In this document: one piece after another, positions 60,509-64,000 of the stretch | Layout: every line of letters begins with the position of its first letter | Numbering within the stretch: the stretch's first letter is position 1 | DNA from: G025836975 sp049646585 | GTDB taxonomy: Bacteria; Pseudomonadota; Gammaproteobacteria; Burkholderiales; Burkholderiaceae_B | Reading direction: 5' to 3' | DNA length: 64,000 nucleotides | Assembly (NCBI GenBank): GCA_049646585.1 | Contig: JBARWC010000118.1 | Span: forward strand, 1-64,000 | Notes under the pieces: generated by a model | Databases searched by the model: none | What the model was told of the DNA's origin: nothing | What the model saw: the letters and a program-made list of their open reading frames with translations, nothing else | Translations under genes and position numbers: made by a program

Positions 60509-61384
60509 TCAACGCTCGGCGTAGCGCTGCTCCAGTTCATCATATAGCGACTTGTTGACCAAGCGCTGACGCTCATTGAACGGTGCCAGCAAGGCAGGAT
60601 CTTCATCCAGCTTGCCGTCGCGCTTGAGCGTGGACAGGGCCTTTTGCATGCCCAGCACCGCGCCCTGCAGCGCAGCGTTGGCATAGAGCACAAGACTGTA
60701 GCCCATATCGCCCAGCTCCTGCGCCGTCATGGCGGGCGTCTTGCCGCCCACCACGATGTTGATCAGCAGAGGCTTCTCGAGCAATTTCGGAATCTGGCGG
60801 ATCTCATCCAGCGTAGTCATGGCCTCGACGAAAAGGATGTCGGCGCCCGCTTCGGCAAACTTCTGCGCCCGCTCGATCGCGCCTTCGAAGCCCTCCACCG
60901 CCCGCGCATCGGTGCGTGCAATGATCTGGAAGTCGGGATCCGTGCGCGCGTCAGTAGCCGCCCGGATCTTGTCCAGCATCTCCGGCAATGGAGCCACAGC
61001 CTTGCCGGCGAAGTGGCCACACCGCTTCGGGAACACCTGGTCTTCAATCTGGACGGCATCGGCACCGGCGCGTTCGAGCGCGCGTACGGTATGCCAGGCA
61101 TTGACCGCATTGCCGAAACCGGTGTCGATATCGACAATCAGCGGCAAATCTTCCACCGCTTCACGGATACGCATCGTGGCGTCGGCCACGTCGCGCAGGC
61201 CGATGATGCCCAGATCAGGCGCACCATAGTGCATATTGGTCAGCCCGGCGCCCGTCAGGTAGACGGCCTCGAACCCCTGGTCCGCTACGACCCTGGCGCT
61301 CATCGCGTTGAAAGCGCCAGCCACGATCAAGCCGTTGCGGCGGGCGACTTTCTCGCGCAGGGTTTGCTTTGTCGATTTTCCCAT
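60509..61384 (-). CDS. Isocitrate lyase/PEP mutase-superfamily enzyme (oxaloacetate decarboxylase/2,3-dimethylmalate lyase type)
   Basis: This 291-residue enzyme has the family signature FPKRCGHFAGK (KRCGH at residues 120-124). The Mg2+-binding VDIDTGFG (Asp85, Asp87) and QIIARTDARAVEGFEGAIERA are also present. Members of this group cleave 2-hydroxy or 2-methyl dicarboxylates (2,3-dimethylmalate, 2-methylisocitrate) or decarboxylate oxaloacetate. The start is ATG 61384 with GGAG upstream; upstream in-frame codons are not conserved. It is divergent from a TauE/SafE transporter. Substrate is not decidable from sequence. Confidence 0.82.
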   Translation of the reverse strand: MGKSTKQTLREKVARRNGLIVAGAFNAMSARVVADQGFEAVYLTGAGLTNMHYGAPDLGIIGLRDVADATMRIREAVEDLPLIVDIDTGFGNAVNAWHTVRALERAGADAVQIEDQVFPKRCGHFAGKAVAPLPEMLDKIRAATDARTDPDFQIIARTDARAVEGFEGAIERAQKFAEAGADILFVEAMTTLDEIRQIPKLLEKPLLINIVVGGKTPAMTAQELGDMGYSLVLYANAALQGAVLGMQKALSTLKRDGKLDEDPALLAPFNERQRLVNKSLYDELEQRYAER

Positions 61385-61601
61385 CAAAAACTCCAATATT
61401 GAATATGGCAAGGCAGCTATGGAATCATCAAGTTTATCCTTGGTTGCAGGATTATTCATTACTTTGACCAGGACGTGGACTTCCTGCTAGGCGAAAGCAA
61501 AAACAAGGTGTAAAACGTTAAGCGCTGTGGAGCCGCCGACAAATGAACCCAATCACTGGTTCAACAGCTACAGCACAGCCATCCGTTCATCCGAGAGCAT
61601 C

Positions 61602-62348
61602 ATGTCATTCGTCCCAACCGAAATCACCTCCCTCTTCGCCGCCATCCTGATCGCCCTCAGTTTCGTCACTTCAGCATTAACCGCGGCAATGGGGCTGGGC
61701 GGGGGTGTCGCGATGCTGGCGGTGCTGAGCCTGGGTCTGCCGGTGACAAGCGTGCTGCCGGTGCACGGGGTCGTACAAGTGGGCTCCAACGCAGGGCGTG
61801 TGGTAATTCAACGCCGCCACGTGGTGACTCCGGTGTTGATCTGGTTTCTGCTGGGCAGTTTGGTGGGCGTCGCAATAGGCGGGTCGGTAGCCGTGAACAT
61901 CCCGGACAAGCTGGCCAAAGCCGGCTTGGCGCTGTTCATCCTGTGGTCGGTCTATCGCAAGAAGCCCAAGGCCGAGGTGCAGCAGCACGGAAAGACTTAT
62001 TTCGTGGTGGGTGGCGCAATATCAAGCTTCTTTACCATGCTGGTGGGCTCCACCGGTCCGCTGGTCGCCGCGCTGCTGGCCAACACAGGCCTGATCAAGC
62101 AGCCGCTGGTGGCCACGCATGCGTTCTGTATGGTCATTCAGCATGGCCTGAAGATTTTTGTCTTCGGCGTGCTGGGCTTTGCCTATGCGGAGTGGGCGCC
62201 GCTGCTGGCGGCGATGATCGTCAGCGGCGTGGCCGGCACCTGGGTCGGCACACGCACCCTGGACAATCTACCCGAAAAGGTTTTCAGGCTGGGCTTCAAG
62301 ATCGTGATGACCCTCGTCAGCCTGCACATGCTTTGGCAAACCTTGTAA
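61602..62348 (+). CDS. TauE/SafE-family sulfite/organic-anion permease
   Basis: This 248-residue membrane protein has about eight helices and the internally duplicated TauE/SafE layout: AAMGLGGGVAMLAVLSLGLP in the first half and FTMLVGSTGPLVAALL in the second. Family members export sulfite, sulfoacetate or other anions. The start is ATG 61602; the open frame runs further upstream without membrane features. It lies between the isocitrate-lyase-type gene (divergent) and a convergent SDR gene. Its substrate may be the anion handled by these enzymes. Confidence 0.82.
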   Translation: MSFVPTEITSLFAAILIALSFVTSALTAAMGLGGGVAMLAVLSLGLPVTSVLPVHGVVQVGSNAGRVVIQRRHVVTPVLIWFLLGSLVGVAIGGSVAVNIPDKLAKAGLALFILWSVYRKKPKAEVQQHGKTYFVVGGAISSFFTMLVGSTGPLVAALLANTGLIKQPLVATHAFCMVIQHGLKIFVFGVLGFAYAEWAPLLAAMIVSGVAGTWVGTRTLDNLPEKVFRLGFKIVMTLVSLHMLWQTL

Positions 62349-62440
62349 GCGCCAGGTGCTGATCGGGCGTAGGCCATTCCCCGAGCACAAGCATTTGCCA
62401 TTAGCCGCATGAACCATGCAGAAAGGGCCGGGTCATTACA

Positions 62441-63214
62441 TTATTTGGTCGTGTAGCCGCCATTGATAAGTATTGTCTGACCCGTAATCCACCAACCGTC
62501 GCTGACCAGATGACGGATGAATGGCACAACGTCTTCGATGTCGGTAAGCCCGGTCTTGGAGAACGGCGATAGAGCCGCTGCGGTCTTGTGGTAGGCCACG
62601 GCGTCCGCTCCTTCCGCCGGATAAAAGAATGGAGTGTCCATGGGGCCAGGGCCGACGGCGGTCACCGATATGCCTCGCGCACCGAACTCTTTGGCCGCTG
62701 CGCGGGTAAAGTGCTCCACCGGAGCCTTGCCGCCGGCATAGCTTGCATAGAAAGGCGTGAATGCGCCCAGCAGGGAAGTTACCAACGTGCATATTTTGCC
62801 GTTGTCGTTGACATGCTTGCCCGCTTCTTTAAGAAAGAAGAATGCCGACTTGCTGTTGACGGCCGCCATTTCGTCGTATTCGGCTTCGCTCGTCTCGAGT
62901 ATTGGCTTCTTGAGTACCTTGCCGACGGTATTGATCGCGATATCGGGGCGGCCCACGGCCTCAACGACATCCGCGAATAACTTCTTCATAGCATCGGCAG
63001 TCCTCAGGTCGCCCTGAAAGGCCACCGCTTTGGCGCCAGCCTGCTCGATGGCGGCAACCGTGCGATCCGCGTCGGCCTTGCTAGCCGGGCTGTTGTAGTG
63101 AATGGCAACGGCCTTGGCGCCTTGGGCAGCCAGATCGCGAGCCATGAGGCTACCGAGGTTCTTGGCGCCGCCTGCGATGAGGGCGACTTTGCCTTTGATC
63201 CCGTGTTCAGACAT
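62441..63214 (-). CDS. Short-chain dehydrogenase/reductase
   Basis: This 257-residue SDR has an unusual cofactor motif, AGGAKNLG (residues 14-21), in place of TGxxxGIG. The expected NNAG is changed to NTVG (residues 95-98). The catalytic residues Ser147, Tyr159 and Lys163 are kept. These changes place it in the divergent group that includes many NADPH-dependent 3-oxoacyl reductases with broad substrates. The start is ATG 63214 with a GGAG ribosome binding site. It is divergent from a LysR gene, which very likely regulates it. Confidence 0.85.
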   Translation of the reverse strand: MSEHGIKGKVALIAGGAKNLGSLMARDLAAQGAKAVAIHYNSPASKADADRTVAAIEQAGAKAVAFQGDLRTADAMKKLFADVVEAVGRPDIAINTVGKVLKKPILETSEAEYDEMAAVNSKSAFFFLKEAGKHVNDNGKICTLVTSLLGAFTPFYASYAGGKAPVEHFTRAAAKEFGARGISVTAVGPGPMDTPFFYPAEGADAVAYHKTAAALSPFSKTGLTDIEDVVPFIRHLVSDGWWITGQTILINGGYTTK

Positions 63215-63249
63215 GAAGGACTCCGTTATGTGTAAGGGGTCCAATCACC

Positions 63250-63264
63250 TTATTCGACTAATAA
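63250..63264. promoter_or_regulatory. Candidate LysR-type operator
   Basis: TTATT-CGACT-AATAA is a perfect 5-bp inverted repeat of LysR-box style. It is located between the SDR start (63214) and the LysR start (63326). Its distance to the SDR start (36 bases) is suitable for control of that gene. Confidence 0.5.
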
Positions 63265-63325
63265 AAAACAATAAATCGCTTTTTCAATACTAAACTATCC
63301 ATAAATCATTACCAATAATCCAATA

Positions 63326-64000
63326 ATGGATCGCATCGACCAATTCCGTATTTTTATCCGCGTCGCTCAGAGCGGTGGCTTTACCTTGGCTGCCAACCAG
63401 CTCGGTATGCCGCGGCCGACGGTATCGCTCGGTGTCCAGCATCTGGAAACCAGGCTAGGTACGCGCTTGTTCAACCGCACGACAAGGCGTGTGCACCTGA
63501 CCCAGGACGGCGAGGCACTGCTCGAGCGCGCAATCGCGCTGGTAGCCGATAGCGAAGAGTTGGAGCAACAGTTCCAGCCTGGAGCAAAGGCTTTGCAAGG
63601 GCGCCTGCGCGTCGATCTGCCCAGCCGTATCGCACGCAGCCAAGTGATACCAGCATTGCCCGGCTTCATGAAACGCCATCCCGGCATCGATCTGGAGCTT
63701 GGCTCCAGCGACCGAATCATCGATATCGTGCACGAAGGTATCGACTGCGCCTTGCGTGTGGGTGAATTACCGGCCAGCAGCCTTGTCGCCCGGCCGATTG
63801 GCATGCTCAGGCTTATCAATTGCGCGAGCCCCGCCTATCTGGCGCAATATGGCGTTCCCAAGACTCCCGCCGACCTGCCGCAACATTTGGCGGTCAACTA
63901 TGCATCATCCGGCAGCGCTCGAGTCGCGCCCTGGGAGTGGACGGATCAAGAGGAAATTCAGACTATTGCAATGTCGGCTCGCGTCACGGTCAATAATGCC
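63326..64000 (+). CDS. LysR-family transcriptional regulator, truncated by the window end
   Basis: The first 225 codons of a LysR regulator are present. The N-terminal helix-turn-helix is visible (FRIFIRVAQSGGFTLAANQ, then MPRPTVSLGVQHLETRLGTRLFNRTTR). The effector domain begins RLRVDLPSRIARSQVIPALP and runs off the window. The GFTLAA...LGTRLFNRTTRRV pattern belongs to the common AaeR/PecT-like subgroup. The start is ATG 63326. It is divergent from the SDR gene at 62441-63214 across 111 bases with a LysR-box-like inverted repeat. Confidence 0.88.
   Translation, partial: MDRIDQFRIFIRVAQSGGFTLAANQLGMPRPTVSLGVQHLETRLGTRLFNRTTRRVHLTQDGEALLERAIALVADSEELEQQFQPGAKALQGRLRVDLPSRIARSQVIPALPGFMKRHPGIDLELGSSDRIIDIVHEGIDCALRVGELPASSLVARPIGMLRLINCASPAYLAQYGVPKTPADLPQHLAVNYASSGSARVAPWEWTDQEEIQTIAMSARVTVNNA

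Noticed and set aside
1..64000. CRISPR arrays or a complete prophage
   Set aside because: No regularly spaced repeats were seen and there are no phage structural genes, integrase or complete transposase.

Overview
The window is a piece of a high-G+C betaproteobacterial chromosome. The best fit is the family Alcaligenaceae (Bordetella, Achromobacter or Pusillimonas relatives). This is inferred from the two periplasmic Bug-type receptors, the many LysR regulators and the recognisable housekeeping neighbourhoods (gcvTHP, dcd next to an AdiA-like decarboxylase, tamA-tamB beside apbC, ffh divergent from a CcsA-type gene). No 16S gene is present, so genus is not claimed.

Layout. (1) 0.2-9.3 kb, minus strand: the glycine cleavage operon gcvT-gcvH-gcvP behind a tandem glycine riboswitch and ending at a hairpin terminator, then a BaiN-type flavoprotein, an Orn/Lys/Arg decarboxylase and dCTP deaminase. 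(2) 9.4-19.5 kb: tamB, tamA and apbC on minus; a small membrane protein, metG and a zinc-type cation diffusion facilitator on plus. (3) 19.5-24.5 kb: a sugar-acid cluster (HpcH/HpaI aldolase, UxaA/GarD dehydratase, Bug receptor) divergent from a LysR gene, followed by a DUF411 protein. (4) 24.7-31.6 kb: a PhoD-like phosphatase, a CynX-type exporter/guanine deaminase/ankyrin gene set divergent from a second LysR gene, and a hipBA toxin-antitoxin pair. (5) 31.9-39.4 kb: tRNA-Gly(CCC), trmB, pip, thiS, ffh, a CcsA-like protein, a PP0621-type protein, ampD and htpG with a sigma-32 type promoter. (6) 39.7-45.0 kb: a nitric oxide reductase operon (41-residue membrane peptide, two-heme NorC, NorB, NorQ, NorD). 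(7) 45.1-56.0 kb: tRNA-Leu(CAA) followed by an ISL3 transposase remnant and an accessory stretch of visibly lower G+C. It holds an orphan ABC ATPase, a DoeB-like deacylase, a regulator remnant, vapBC, and an IclR-controlled catabolic operon (Bug receptor, FAD monooxygenase, crotonase, alpha/beta hydrolase, CaiB-type CoA transferase, second crotonase). (8) 56.2-64.0 kb: AraC/AhpD-like pair, two SDRs, a DHA2 exporter, an isocitrate-lyase-superfamily enzyme, a TauE/SafE protein and a LysR gene cut by the window end.

The most interesting parts are the 49-56 kb catabolic operon, which has a CoA transferase, a flavin monooxygenase and two crotonases lacking the usual catalytic glutamates but no ring-cleaving dioxygenase, and the nor operon with its two-heme NorC and tiny leading membrane peptide. 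Several perfect inverted repeats in divergent promoters (vapBC, hipBA, the AraC pair, the LysR pairs) are good operator candidates. Functional calls rest on motif reading and memory of families; no database search was run.
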